A stretch of 31,489 bases of DNA, from the NCBI GenBank assembly GCA_027596195.1, contig JADGJG010000203.1, positions 1 through 31,489 on the forward strand. Reading direction: 5' to 3'. Below the pieces are notes generated by a model, which saw only the letters and a list, made by a program, of their open reading frames with translations, had not been told where the DNA came from and ran no database searches. Source of the DNA: Podochytrium sp. JEL0797 (taxonomy: Eukaryota; Chytridiomycota; Chytridiomycetes; Chytridiales; Chytriomycetaceae). Both the position numbers and the translations under genes were made by a program. This document shows, piece after piece, positions 11,701 through 22,006 of this stretch (positions are counted from its first letter, which is position 1; each line of letters starts with the position of its first letter).

Positions 11701-14700
11701 GATTCTCGAAAACGCGACGCTGTTCATTATCTTCACCCGCGAGGAAGGAAGATGGCCGATCCGAATCGAAAACAAGTCCGATGTGAACGTGTACTTCTGG
11801 CAACAGGTCAAGAATTGAATTGGTTTTTGGTGTTGGAGTCGTAAGTCTGATGTTTTGTTTTTGTTTTTTTGCAACAGAACGCCAAGAACCGCTACGAGGT
11901 TCCGGCCACAGAGTCTCGTCCGTATTCTTGGGACAACCCCTCTCTCGCTTCGAAATCTGTCATTTTAAACATCAACGGGAAGGAACGGGCGATCGACGTT
12001 CGCGAAATCGGACACCTCGTGCCATTCAAATACCCTGTATGTGCCCGCATCGTGTTTTGCGGTTGTTTTCGCGTTGACATTGTGTTTATTTAGAACGTGG
12101 ATGGAACTGGTAGGGGTGGAACCATGACCATTCAAGTTTACGCCGAGGGTCCGACGCTGGTCATCAGTCTTGGAAATTATGTCGAATCGAACAGCATGTA
12201 CAAGCGCACTCCCAACAACAGGGGGACCTCCATCATCTCAACTGCCGAAGAAGGGTTCCAGAAGCTCAACAAAGAAGTGAAGGAGCGGATGACAATACAG
12301 ATTCGGTTGGAGGGAATTGGGATCTCTGTCATCGACCGCGGCGTCAAGGTATTTCGTTGAACTCGGATATCGCCGAATGAGAGCTGAATTTCTCTCTTTC
12401 CTGCAGGAACTGCTGTATGCGTCTGCCAAGAACATTGAGTTTGCGTACGTTGACACGTCGATGGCGCAAAGCATCACTTTCAGCATCAACTGGCTTCAGG
12501 TTTGGCTCTCGTATGACTGCTTCTTTTGGTGATACTGAAATTCTTTCGATGGGCAGATCGACAATCAGCGGTACGGTTCACTGGATCCGATTTTCTTGTA
12601 CCCGTCCGTCCTTCCGAAAGAGGGAGAGGAGAGTTTCCATCCCGTTCTCATGGCCTCGCTGTCGAAATCCAAGGACTCATGTTCGTGTTGAGACTGTTTT
12701 GGTTCGTGTTGTGCCGTGGTTTTGACCATCGTTTTTTACAGCCTATGGCGTTGACTTTTACAACTGGTTCACCATCTTGTTGCAAGAGATTTCGATGGAC
12801 CTCGACGAAGACTTTTTGTATGCGCTGATCAATTTCGCCAAGTTTGAAGTCCCCGGATGGGAGCAACACGACACGTGAGAAGCGATTTTTTTTTGGTTTC
12901 TTGGCAATACTACCGTCCACTTACCAACCCACTTCCCTCCCGCAGACCCATGTTTGATTCCATGATCATCCCTGAAGCGAAACAAACCGATGGCGACACG
13001 CGGATGTACTTTGAAAAGTTCCTGTTGCAGCCGGTTCAGTTCAACATTTCGTTCCAACGTACGCAAGGAGGAAACGCGGATGCCGTGAACAGAGAGTCTC
13101 GTAATATTTTGACCTTCTTGTTTGACGTTTTCACCATGACTGTTGGAAATATTCACGTGAGTGTTTTTGGCTTGTGGGGGCGTGCGTTCGTGATTTTGTT
13201 GTTGACAAGATTTTGGTGGTTATAGGACGCGCCGATTCGATTGAATGTGAGTTTTCCCATTGAATAGGTTTGTTTCTCTTTGTATTCTGACCATATTTTC
13301 GTATGTCCAGGCGTTGGAGATTTATCACCCGATTGTCACACTCTCTTCGCTCGTGGATTTGATGATGAAGTTCTATTCGCAGGAGATTGTCGGACAGGTT
13401 TGTTGTTTTCTCAATGCGGGCACCGCTACAGGAAATCGTAACCCCCGTTGTGACACACAAACAGCTGCATCACGTCATCGGGTCTGCAGATTTCCTCGGA
13501 AACCCTGTCGGGCTGTTCAATAACGTGGGATCGGGTGTCAAGGACTTCTTTTATGAACCAATCCAAGGGTTTGAGATCACGCGGCCGCAAGATTTCGGAG
13601 TCGGCTTGGCGAAGGTAAATGGTTCTTGATTTTGGATATCAGCGAATCAAGTGAATACTCATACCGCAAAACAGGGCACGTCGAGTTTGGTAAAGAAGAC
13701 GGTGTATGGTTTGACGGACACGTTCTCGAAATTCACGGGGAGTGTGAGCAAAGGTGTGTGGATTCGTTTTTGTTTCCACGTTTCGAATGGGGGATTGAAC
13801 AAAAAACGCAGGCTTGTCGGTGATGACGTTGGACGAGGAATATCAGCAAAAGAGGCGCATGGCAAGTGCGCGAAATCGCCCCAAACATCTTGGTGTCGGC
13901 GTTACCACGGGTGTCACGTCGTTTGGAACCAGTGTTGCGAGTGGATTGACGGGCGTGTTGTCGAAACCAATCGAAGGGTACACGAAGGATGGAGTTGGTG
14001 GTTTTTTCAAAGGCCTTGGGAAGGGATTGGTTGGGTGAGGACTTTTTTCGGCCGCGATTCTCACTCTCGTTTTTTGTTTCTGACCACTCTCTTTTTTATA
14101 TCGCTGCAGAGTTGTTTCCAAACCAGCAATCGGGGTGTTTGATTTGGCGACCAACGTAGCTGAAGGCATTCGCAACACGACGACCGTGTTTGACAAGGAG
14201 CTTGAGAAAATTAGGCTGCCACGTTTCATCAGCAAGGACGGCATCCTCACGGTATGTACTTTACTCTGTGCCTTATTCGAGAGTAAATTTTTTGATCCAA
14301 ACGAAACCAGCCGTATGATTCTCGCGAGGCGCTTGGTTTGAAAATGCTGAAGAGTTTGGAGAGTGGCAAATTCTTCAACGAGGACTACTTTGCGCACTTG
14401 GAACTCCGCATTGATGATTTGACTGTGTTTGTGACCAATATGCGCGTCATGTTGGCCAAGGTCCGGACCAACAAGGTGGATTGGGAGATTTTGTATGACG
14501 GTTCGTTGTTTCGCTTTTATTTTCTTCTTTGGGGATGGTCGCGCTGACTTTGTTGATTTTGCTGTTCAGATCTTCAACTCGTTCGCATCGATAATGGCGG
14601 AATCACGTTGATCAAAAAGGGAGGTGGGCAGTCGCGTGCGAGGATTATTCCGTGCCCGGACCAAGCAAGCGCTCAGGTACAGTTTGCTTTTTCTATTATG

Positions 14701-14796
14701 CGCTGTCACGGAGACTAATTGCATTATTTTCGATTTGTGTAGTGGCTGTTGAATCGCATCGAGCGCATGTTTGGTGCTTATACGCGAATTGAATGA
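2776..14796 (+). CDS. VPS13: VPS13 bridge-like lipid transfer protein
   Basis: Very large chorein-family protein that channels lipids between organelle membranes at contact sites (family knowledge). The 47-exon model joins in frame to 9054 coding nt, 3017 residues, close to yeast (~3140) and human VPS13A (~3170). The start MFESVVSLLLNKFLGDYV is the classic N-terminus, followed by GDVVLQNLRLKREALDK, LPVDVVEGFLG, IPWSDLKTKPV and IHIRYED (chorein domain, about residues 1-200). Residues ~200-1650 form the long groove region. Residues ~1650-2480 hold the adaptor-binding (VAB/SHR-BD) region, with YVLLNRTGMNIFY, APFMFSYSN, DSEWSKPLSFEAVG and EGRWPIRIENKS. The C-terminal ATG2-like helices (~2690-2900) include GNPVGLFNNVGSGVKDFFYE and GFFKGLGKGLVG, then a short PH-like end. 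Stop TGA at 14796. AATAAA at 14830-14835. The next gene starts 83 nt downstream. Confidence 0.97.
5022..5085 (+). other. Probable GC-AG intron in VPS13
   Basis: The acceptor (ttacag, ending 5085) opens in phase 0 on ACG GTC CAG ATG. The upstream exon reads IPKD in phase 0 to 5021 and is followed by GCGAGT. GT donors further on at 5026 and 5033 give the wrong phase. The phase-0 GT at 5049 leaves only a 37-nt intron. A GC donor restores IPKD-TVQMHLEW, which fits the family. Confidence 0.5.
11008..11027 (+). other. 20-nt microexon in VPS13
   Basis: Twenty bases bounded by a ...cctcag acceptor and a gtatga donor complete a split codon and give SATKRDQ between GSTRAAAGQ and TAPFMFSYSN. Skipping it would shift the frame (131 nt upstream, 87 nt downstream). 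Confidence 0.75.
13226..13246 (+). other. 21-nt microexon in VPS13
   Basis: Seven codons (DAPIRLN) bounded by ...gttatag and gtgagt, in phase 0 on both sides. Skipping keeps the frame, so alternative inclusion is possible. It fits the family alignment between VGNIH and ALEIYHPIVTLS. Confidence 0.75.
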
Positions 14797-14829
14797 AGGG
14801 AGTTATCTGTTGCTTAATTTTAGGGGTTA

Positions 14830-14835
14830 AATAAA
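14830..14835 (+). terminator. Candidate polyadenylation signal of VPS13
   Basis: AATAAA 33 nt past the VPS13 stop and 44 nt before the TRS31 start codon. If used, the VPS13 3' end would lie within or against the TRS31 5' UTR. Confidence 0.4.
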
Positions 14836-14879
14836 TAAGAGCTTGTGAGAGGGAGAGGGGGAAAAAGACTTCGCGAAAA

Positions 14880-15783
14880 ATGGCCCAACCGCAGCACCAA
14901 CAACAAACATCGATTCTGGAACGCAATCTGGGACGCACCCGCGGCACCGAGGTTCGTATGCGGGTCTCACTCGTACCAGGGTTGCCCCCCCAGCCCGTTT
15001 GGGCGGGGCGATCGAAGCGGCATGCGATTTCGAAGGGATATTGACGGACCCTCGGTTTGTGACAGGTGTCGCTGAGCGCATTCAGCTTCCTGTTTTCGGA
15101 GATGGTGCAGTACTCGCAGAAGCGGGTGGCCGGCGTTGCGGACCTGGAGAAGCGGTAAGCGAGTGGACACTCGGGATGCTGGGGATAGTTCTTGACAACT
15201 CAACAGACTGGCCAACTTTGGGTACCGCGTGGGAATGCGGGAACTCGAACTGACGCTGTGGCGCGAGAAGAACGCGAAGCGCGAGACGCGAGTGCTCGGG
15301 ATCCTGGTGTTTATCAACTCGACGCTGTGGAAAACGCTGTTTGGCAAGGCGGCAGATTCACTGCAGAAGAGTAACGACCACGAGGACGAATGTATGCAAA
15401 TATCTGGCTGTGTTTGCGTTCGCTGATTCGTTGGTGTCCCGCTGACGAACACCTCTCCTTTCCCCCCAGACATGATCACGGACAACGATCCCGTCATTCT
15501 CAAATACATTTCGACGCCAAAGGAGCTTTCTTCGTTCAACGCGGGTGCCTTTCTGGCTGGGGTTGTTGAGGCGGTTCTGGACGGGTGTCATTTCGTAAGT
15601 CGGGATAGCGTTGCTTGTTGCTCGAAAGACTAAGTTGGGAACCTCCAGGCTGCGCGAGTCACGGCACATTCGACAGCTTCCGATCAATTCCCATCGTGCA
15701 TGACACTGCTGATCAAGTTTGACAAGACGGTTATGCAGCGCGAGCGGGCATTCGCAAACACAAACACTGCCCACACGTTTTGA
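14880..15783 (+). CDS. TRS31: TRAPP complex subunit Trs31/TRAPPC5
   Basis: Core subunit (Bet3 family) of the TRAPP tethering complexes, which act as Rab/Ypt1 exchange factor in ER-Golgi traffic (family knowledge). Five exons: 14880-14951, 15066-15154, 15207-15391, 15470-15594, 15649-15783, joining to 606 nt, 201 residues, normal for the family. The reading follows TRAPPC5 closely: SILERNLGRTRGTEVSLSAF, FLFSEMVQYSQKRVAGVADL, LANFGYRVGMRELEL, REKNAKRETRVLGILVF, LWKTLFGKAADSL, DNDPVILKYISTPKE and AGAFLAGVVEAVLDG, with the last part near TLLIKFDKTVMQRERAF. The start is the only ATG just upstream of the conserved block. It lies 83 nt after VPS13 and 88 nt before VIP1. AATAAA at 15794-15799 is the likely poly(A) signal. 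Confidence 0.95.
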
Positions 15784-15793
15784 CATGGAGGAG

Positions 15794-15799
15794 AATAAA
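15794..15799 (+). terminator. Candidate polyadenylation signal of TRS31
   Basis: AATAAA 11 nt after the TRS31 stop and about 72 nt before the VIP1 start codon. The placement fits a poly(A) signal in a very compact tandem arrangement. Confidence 0.4.
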
Positions 15800-15871
15800 G
15801 CTGCGATCCTATCATTATCCGACGCGTCGTACAGATAACAAAAAAAACTTGCCAAAAAACTGACTGTGACG

Positions 15872-18800
15872 ATGGGCAAACGTGAAAACAAGGACACTTC
15901 CCAATCCGCCAGCAAGAAATCTCGCACTGAGATCTCTCCAGCAGACCTGTTTTCGCTGGGCTCCAATGCCGGCGGAAAGTGTAAGCACACCCACCTTACC
16001 ACCCAAGTGTTTCTAAATCCGGACGACAGGGATCGTTGGCGTGGCATGCATGGACATCAAGGCCCGCTCCAAGCCCATGCGCAACATCCTCAACCGCATG
16101 ATCTCGAACCACAACCTGCAGGTTGTTGTGTTTGGAGACAAGGTGATTCTGGACGAGGACGTGGCGCGCTGGTGGGGGGGAGACTTTTTTCTTTTCTTTG
16201 CATCCCACACGCGCTGATCGTGGTATCATCCCACTCCCAGGCCCACCTGCCACTTCCTCATCTCCTTCTTCTCGACCGGATTTCCACTCGACAAAGCCAT
16301 CGAATACGTCAAACACAGACGTCCGTTTTGCATCAACAACCTCGAGATGCAGAAGGTTCTGATGGACAGAAGGTACCGTTGCAGGGGTGCCCATCATGTG
16401 TTCGAATCTGCTTCTGACAGCTGTCTGCATCTATTCCCGCAGAATGGTGCTCAGCATCCTCGATCACGTCGGCGTCCCAACCCCCAACAGACTCATCTCC
16501 AACACCCCCGTCGCCTCAGATCTCGAAATCAGCCTCACCCCCGAAATCATTCAACACGTGCGCAATGTCGTGGGAGTCGATGTGGATCCAAAAAACTTCA
16601 AACGCGAACCCGTGGTTCAGATTGACGCCGACACGATCCGACTCGGAGACAAGACGCTCGTGAAGCCGTTTGTGGAGAAACCAGTGTCGGGAGAGGACCA
16701 CAATATCTTTATTTACTACCATTCGTCGCAAGGTGGTGGTGTGAGGAAGTTGTTTCGCAAGGTGCGTGCCCCTTTGTTGGGTTGATGGAATTTTTTTCGC
16801 GGTTTTCTTCCGCACCTTCCCTTCATGAGTCACGATACGCGCGCATCAACAAACGCAATTCTTCCGTGCTCGAAAGTCTCGCCCCATCTTGCTCCTTTGC
16901 ATCTCAACCAAACTTTTCGACAGGTTGGCAACAAATCGAGCGAATTCTGCCCCAACGTGACCGACATCCGCGCCGACGGCTCCTACATTTACGAAGAATT
17001 CATGTCCGTCGACAATGCCGAAGACGTCAAAGTGTACACGATCGGCGACACATTCGCACACGCCGAGACGCGCAAGTCCCCCGTCGTCGATGGAGTCGTG
17101 CGTCGCAACAGTGAAGGAAAGGAAGTGCGGTACGTGACGGAACTCAGTCCGGATGAAAAGGAGTACAGCAGCAAAGTGTGTAAAGCGTTTGAGCAAACGG
17201 TGTGTGGGTTTGATTTGTTGAGAGCCGGGGGGCGCAGTTTTGTGATTGATGTAAATGGGTGGAGTTTTGTGAAGGGGAACTTGGACTATTACGATAAATG
17301 CACAAGCATTTTGAACGATTTGTTCAATCGCGTTGGGGTGTTGCCGAGTGCGGATTCTGTGATTACTGCAAAGGTGGAGAGTCAGTGGCAGTTGAAGGCG
17401 TTCTTGTCTGTGTTGAGACACGGAGACAGAACTCCAAAGCAGAAGGCCAAGGTGCGTTGTTTGCTTGAATTCGATTAGAAAAAGTTTCTGATGCGCTTTC
17501 CAGTTCAACTTCAAAAGCAAACCCTTCATGGACCTCCTCAACGGCCTCGAAGAAGAAGTCGTCCTCAAAACCGAAGACCAGCTCAAAATCGTCTCAGTCG
17601 CTTGCGATCTCGCCATCAACGAAAAGAGCGAAGACGCGTCCGCCTTAACCTCCCTTCGCACGATTCTTGACTTCAAAGCGAACCTGCCCGGCACCAAAGT
17701 GCAAGTCAAACCGAGCTTCAGCAAGGTGGACAAGTCGAAACTCGAAAAGGCGCAACTCATTGTCAAGTGGGGTGGAGAATTCACGCACGGTGGGAAACAC
17801 CAGAGCAGGGATTTGGGGGAGAACTTGAGAAAGGATTTGAGGATCATCAACCCGGCCGTGTTGGACGATTTGAAGATTTACAGCAGCAGTGAGAGAAGAG
17901 TCATTGCCACGGCTGTTGAGTGCATTTTTTTCCTTTTCCTGCGTAAGCCCGTTCCGCTAAACCAGTTCAAAATTTCCAGGAGGTCTGCGCAAAAGCCCTC
18001 CTCGACAAAGACACTCTCCCCGACGGTCTCATCACAGTGAGCAAAGAAATGCTCGACGACAGCAACGCGGCCAAAGAGCAAATCGAAACCATCAAACGCC
18101 GACTGCAAGAAGTGTTGAACCCACATGCTCCCACAAAGTTGCCCGACCATTACGTTCCCGACGCCATCGAGGACCCTGAAGTGTACCTGCGCGAAATGAT
18201 TGAGTTGATGAGAAAAGTGAGGGACGTGATGCGTTCGAATTTGGAGGCTGGTGGGGATTTCTTGGATCGCAAGGATAAATGGTGTTGCTATGAGAGTCCG
18301 TTCCTGTTCCAGGTAATTCTTTTGTTTTCTGAACTCTTGATGGTGTTGCCAGATGTTGACTGCTGCAATTTGACAATCCAGGAACGTTGGGAGAAGCTGT
18401 TCAAGGAATTTTGCGACGTGGAGCGCAACGCGTTCGAGCCGTCCAAAATTTCCGAGCTCTATGACTCCATCAAGTACGACTTGTTGCACAACCGAGAATT
18501 CTTGAACAGTTGAGTATTTCGACGTTTTTTGTGGTTTTCGTTCGATTCGCGAGTCTTCTGACGCTCCCCTTTCTTGTTTTAGTCGTGTTCTATTCACCCA
18601 AGCATGGAAACGAGCTGCTCAAAGACTTGTACCGCAGAGCCAAGGCGCTCTTTGATTTCATCGGGCCTCAAGAGTACGGAATTGAGGTGAGCAAAAAAAG
18701 GCGGCCATCCTAATTTCATACGTATGCTGACGCACGCCAAAATTCGATTTTGTTTTCCCCCCCAGCCAAAAGAGAAACTCGAAATCGGAATGCTGAGCTC

Positions 18801-19295
18801 CCAAGCGCTTCTCAAACAACTCGTTTCGGACCTCAAGGAGGCCAAAAACTCGCCCAACCCGTGCACGCGCCTGTACTTTACCAAGGAGTCGAAAGTGATT
18901 TGCTTGTTCAATATTGTCTTATTGTGCGGTTTGCCGACCGTGATTGACGTGAAGGATATCGAGGAGTTGGATTGTGAGTCTTTTATTTTTCGATCTCCCG
19001 CAAATTGCGGTTTCTGACAACCCCCCCGCCCCCAGACCTCACCCAAATCAACTTTGAACTACACGAACGCAAGTGTGGCGTCGAGGGCGAGAAACACGAA
19101 TACTCTCTCCGCATCGGGTTCAGCCCGGGCGCGCATGACCCCAATTTGATGGACCTCCATTTCGACACCAAGCATAGCTTGTCTGTGGCACCGAGATTAT
19201 GGATCTCGGACCACATTTCGTTGGACGAGGCCTTGTCGCACTTGACGCCCAATGTGGCGAGTGTGGTCAAGAATGCAGTGTCGGTGGAGAAATGA
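15872..19295 (+). CDS. VIP1: Inositol hexakisphosphate/diphosphoinositol kinase (Vip1/Asp1/PPIP5K)
   Basis: Bifunctional enzyme with an N-terminal ATP-grasp kinase making 1-position inositol pyrophosphates (InsP8 pathway) and a C-terminal histidine-acid-phosphatase-like domain. Eleven exons: 15872-15980, 16030-16171, 16241-16372, 16443-16761, 16924-17451, 17504-17914, 17980-18312, 18382-18508, 18583-18686, 18766-18973, 19036-19295; 2673 nt, 890 residues (S. pombe Asp1 is ~920). Kinase landmarks: [78 protein letters not shown] text and DVNG at ~343-346. The phosphatase domain opens with [12 protein letters not shown] at ~399-410. The region that in relatives reads SESHxHS reads KESKVIC here (Lys at ~778), so phosphatase activity may be reduced (see findings). 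Start: first ATG after TRS31; residues 1-35 are variable. Confidence 0.95.
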
Positions 19296-19394
19296 TGAAT
19301 TTATAAAGAATTTTGTATTTCACACACAACGAAAAAAACAACGCGTATTTTTGATGCCACCGCACTGCCAAAACCCACAACCAACCTCCCCTCC
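19296..19394. other. 99-nt convergent 3' intergenic region
   Basis: Separates the stop codons of VIP1 (plus) and the F-box/WD40 gene (minus). It is A/T-rich at the VIP1 side. No clear AATAAA on either strand was found, and the 3' UTRs must be short or overlapping. Confidence 0.5.
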
Positions 19395-21404
19395 TCAAAA
19401 CAACTCATCCGGATAAAAGTCATGAATCCTCACAACACCATCCTCACTCCCCGTCATAATCTTTGTATCACTCACCGCACAACAATTCACAATCCCACCC
19501 ACCCCCATCTCCTGCTCATCCTCCACAATCCTCGCCCCCCCAGGCCCCAACACAGTCGCCATCTTCATCGAATGCATCAACTTTCCACTCTCCAAATCCC
19601 ACACCATCACCACATTCTCATGGCTCCCACTCACGATCCGCAACGTATCACTCGCAACACACATGACCCCGTCTTCGTGCCCAAACAGCGTGTGGATACA
19701 CGCCCCCGTTTCAATGTCCCAGACTTTGATGGTTTTGTCGGAACTGCAGGTCACGAGTTTCGGGGCGTGTGCGCGGGATTCGATGGAGGCCCGCGCGGTG
19801 CGCATTTGGGGGAGGGAGATGGAGAGGGATTGGACTTGGTCGTGGTGGCCAGAGAAGATGCGGAGGGGTTGGCGGGTTTCGAGGTCCCTGTTTGAGCAAA
19901 GTAAGCATCGGATGAGGGTTGATTCATTCGGGGGGTGTTTACGTACCATAATCGAACAGAGCGGTCGTCGGAACACGAAAAGAGTTTGGTTTTTTGGTAC
20001 AGTTGCACTTTGTTGACCCAATCCGTGTGTCCAGTGAGTGTAAAGTATTTTCCGGTCGAAATATTCCAGATGCGGATCGAAGCATCAGCAGCTAGGCGGG
20101 GGGGCGAAAGCGTCAAAAAACAACGGATCAGGGGAATCCGAAAAAACAACACTCACATCCCGAAGCCAAAAACTCTTCCATGTAGTGAATACAACATACA
20201 CCATCGCGATGTCCCTGCATGATACGGATACACTCAAACGTTTTCATGCTCCAGATGCGAATCGTGCGGTCAAGCGAACACGTGACGATTTTGGACTCAT
20301 CAAATTGGAGACCCGTGACGCCTTGGGTGTGACCAGCGAGTTCTTTGATGAGCGTGTTTGTGTCTGCGTCCCAGATGCGGACCATGTGGTCGCGGCTACA
20401 ATATTGTCGGTTAGAATCAAACCAGGGGGGTATCCAGAATCCGAATGGAGGTGCGTGCTTACCCTCCCGTGGCGTATTTTCCTTTGCAATCGTTGTACTG
20501 CATACACATGATTGCATCCTGGTGGGCCTGGACATCCGTCGTAATGAATTTCGGTTTCCGCCAATTCCGCTCAACGAGGAGTCGTTCCGCATAGATGCTC
20601 TTCCAGGATCGTTTCTTTGGCTGTTGCTGCTGTTGTTGTTGTTGCTGCTCATGCTGGATATCAGTGCTCGAGTCCGAATCCGAGTCCGCCCGTTTCCGTT
20701 TGTTCGAGTCTTCAATCGCACGCTTCTTCTGGTTGTTGCTGTTTCGGATGATGGGAAGACCCCATCCGCACGTTTTGCACTTTTTGTCAATGTGTTGTTC
20801 GCACATGCTGAAGAGAAAGTGGTGAGTGGCGGGTACTTCAGAAGCCTCGCAAAACTCACCGATGCCAAATCAGATCGTCGTCGGCAAGCATCCGCCACTG
20901 GCGGGCTGCCTGGGCGGCGCGGCAGAGCGACTTTGCGTCGAGGTAGTGCAGGATCTTGAGGGCAACCTCGGGCGCGAGGCGGGCGATCTGGGGCGTGTGT
21001 TAGTAATGGGACGAGCACGTCGGGAGTGGTTTGCTAGGGGCGGGTCAGACTGGTCTAGGCCAAGCTAGGGAATCGCTAGGGAAATCTAGGGAGGCGGCAG
21101 GGCAACCAGACAACGCCCCTAGACGGCACGCCACACACAGGGAAAGACTCACAAAATCCACGCGGGTCAGCACGGCAACTTTCGCGGCCAGACAGCGCAG
21201 CTGCATGGGCCGCATCAGGGTCAGCAGGGCCGACATCATCTTGCCCTGCGTGGCAGCGCTGCCCGCCACAAAGAGGCGCTCGACCTGCTGCACGGCGCAC
21301 TCGTCGGCGGCGGGTGCATCGCTGGTGGCTGCGCGGCACCGCGTGCAGCTCGCAATGTGGTCTTGCTGCAGACATGTTGCACTTCCAGGCTGCGGTTGCG
21401 ACAT
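19395..21404 (-). CDS. F-box/WD40 protein, Met30/SconB/Scon-2 type
   Basis: Probable substrate receptor of an SCF ubiquitin ligase. In fungi this subfamily controls sulfur-assimilation transcription factors (family knowledge). Six exons (minus): 21404-21153, 20987-20860, 20807-20463, 20395-20157, 20091-19947, 19887-19395; 1602 nt, 533 residues. Order: N-terminal extension with CTRC; F-box at ~85-125 ([20 protein letters not shown]); [17 protein letters not shown], highly typical of Met30/SconB; an acidic/basic linker with a run of nine Gln; a conserved RNWRKPKF; then seven WD repeats ending [54 protein letters not shown] and EDGVVRIHD. The subfamily rests on the CEQHID motif and the repeat number, not on a tree. 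Start: the first ATG of the open exon, upstream of the Cys-rich part. Confidence 0.92.
20619..20652. repeat. CAG/CAA microsatellite (poly-Gln) in the F-box gene
   Basis: The plus strand shows tgctgctgttgttgttg-type triplets. On the minus strand they encode a run of nine Gln between the F-box and the WD repeats. Mixed CAG and CAA codons suggest a moderately stable tract. It lies in a linker, so its length probably varies between strains. Confidence 0.7.
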
Positions 21405-21564
21405 CTTTGTTTTTTGAAATTTTTGTCTTCGACCAAGGGTGTCAAAATTTTAATTCGCGATGGCGTCATTCTTGCGTGCCTGCTGGAATGCGAAATTGAC
21501 CGATGCTTACATTCTTTTATTTTTCGAGTTGTATGGTTGAGGAGAGAATTTGAAGGAAAGGTGT

Positions 21565-21792
21565 TCATCCCTCCACAAAATACCGCAACTGCTGCTTCGC
21601 ATGTTCCCGCACCCCAACAGCAACAACCCACACCATCTGATTCTTGATCAAAAACGCGATCCAATACAGCGAAAGCAACAAAATATACGTGACACATGCA
21701 GTTCCAAGTGCGAGCTTTTGATCCGGATCTTGCGCGGGGAGTGTAAAGGAGATGAGGATGGAGGTGTTTCCTTTTGGTTTTGTCGTAATCAT
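21565..21792 (-). CDS. Possible small single-pass membrane protein, unidentified
   Basis: An open frame of 75 codons lies alone between the F-box gene and the divergent zinc-finger gene. It has a polar start (MITTKPKGNTS), a hydrophobic stretch of about 23 residues (LALGTACVTYILLLSLYW and on), a second weakly hydrophobic piece (MVWVVAVGV) and a charged end (REHAKQQLRYFVEG). Its codons are C-rich at the start and G-rich at the end, as in confirmed exons of this window, which supports a real exon. It could also be the last exon of a longer gene with an exon upstream (21800-22000, minus). Resemblance to small ER or V-ATPase membrane subunits was considered but no family was recognised. Confidence 0.45.
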   Translation of the reverse strand: MITTKPKGNTSILISFTLPAQDPDQKLALGTACVTYILLLSLYWIAFLIKNQMVWVVAVGVREHAKQQLRYFVEG

Positions 21793-22006
21793 CTTTGTGC
21801 GCCGGTGGATGTTCGTCGCGTGTTCTTTTTTTTCGGGAGTGGGAGCTTCGATCTATCGCACTTGGAAGGGAAGAACTGTGCCGATTTCTCTTTGGATTCG
21901 CTCGTGGTTCCACCTTCAATTGGCGATGGTGTGTCCCAAGAATTGTTGGACAAAAAAACAAAACAAAACAAACCCCTCATCTCCTTTTTAGCCATCCCCT
22001 CCTTCA
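21793..22006. promoter_or_regulatory. Presumed divergent promoter region
   Basis: This 214-nt gap separates the start of the minus-strand small ORF from the plus-strand zinc-finger gene. It contains a T-run (21826-21833) and an A-run with AAACAAAACAAA (about 21952-21972) just upstream of the plus-strand start. No TATA box or known operator was identified, so the promoter call comes from gene orientation. Confidence 0.35.

Larger units (their letters stand above)
2776..14796 (+). other. VPS13: Exon map of VPS13 (47 exons)
   Basis: Exons placed by frame, splice consensus and family alignment: 2776-2872, 2923-3000, 3065-3271, 3329-3447, 3521-3625, 3700-3798, 3954-4169, 4234-4303, 4368-4504, 4574-4679, 4753-4832, 4896-5021, 5086-5330, 5386-5685, 5743-5932, 5994-7664, 7725-8825, 8894-8995, 9069-9167, 9229-9354, 9411-9590, 9651-9933, 9994-10062, 10116-10178, 10234-10330, 10384-10586, 10642-10756, 10818-10948, 11008-11027, 11086-11172, 11234-11538, 11608-11806, 11878-12036, 12094-12348, 12407-12499, 12557-12680, 12742-12874, 12946-13156, 13226-13246, 13311-13397, 13465-13614, 13675-13753, 13812-14034, 14110-14251, 14311-14500, 14570-14676, 14743-14796. 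The total is divisible by three with no internal stop seen. Weakest boundaries: the donor at 5022 (GC type), the acceptor at 3700 (poor polypyrimidine tract) and the donor at 3626. Confidence 0.8.

Noticed and set aside
16846..17850. 334-codon open frame on the minus strand
   Set aside because: It is antisense to VIP1 exons 5 and 6, whose plus-strand reading matches the family; it also spans an intron and has no recognisable features.
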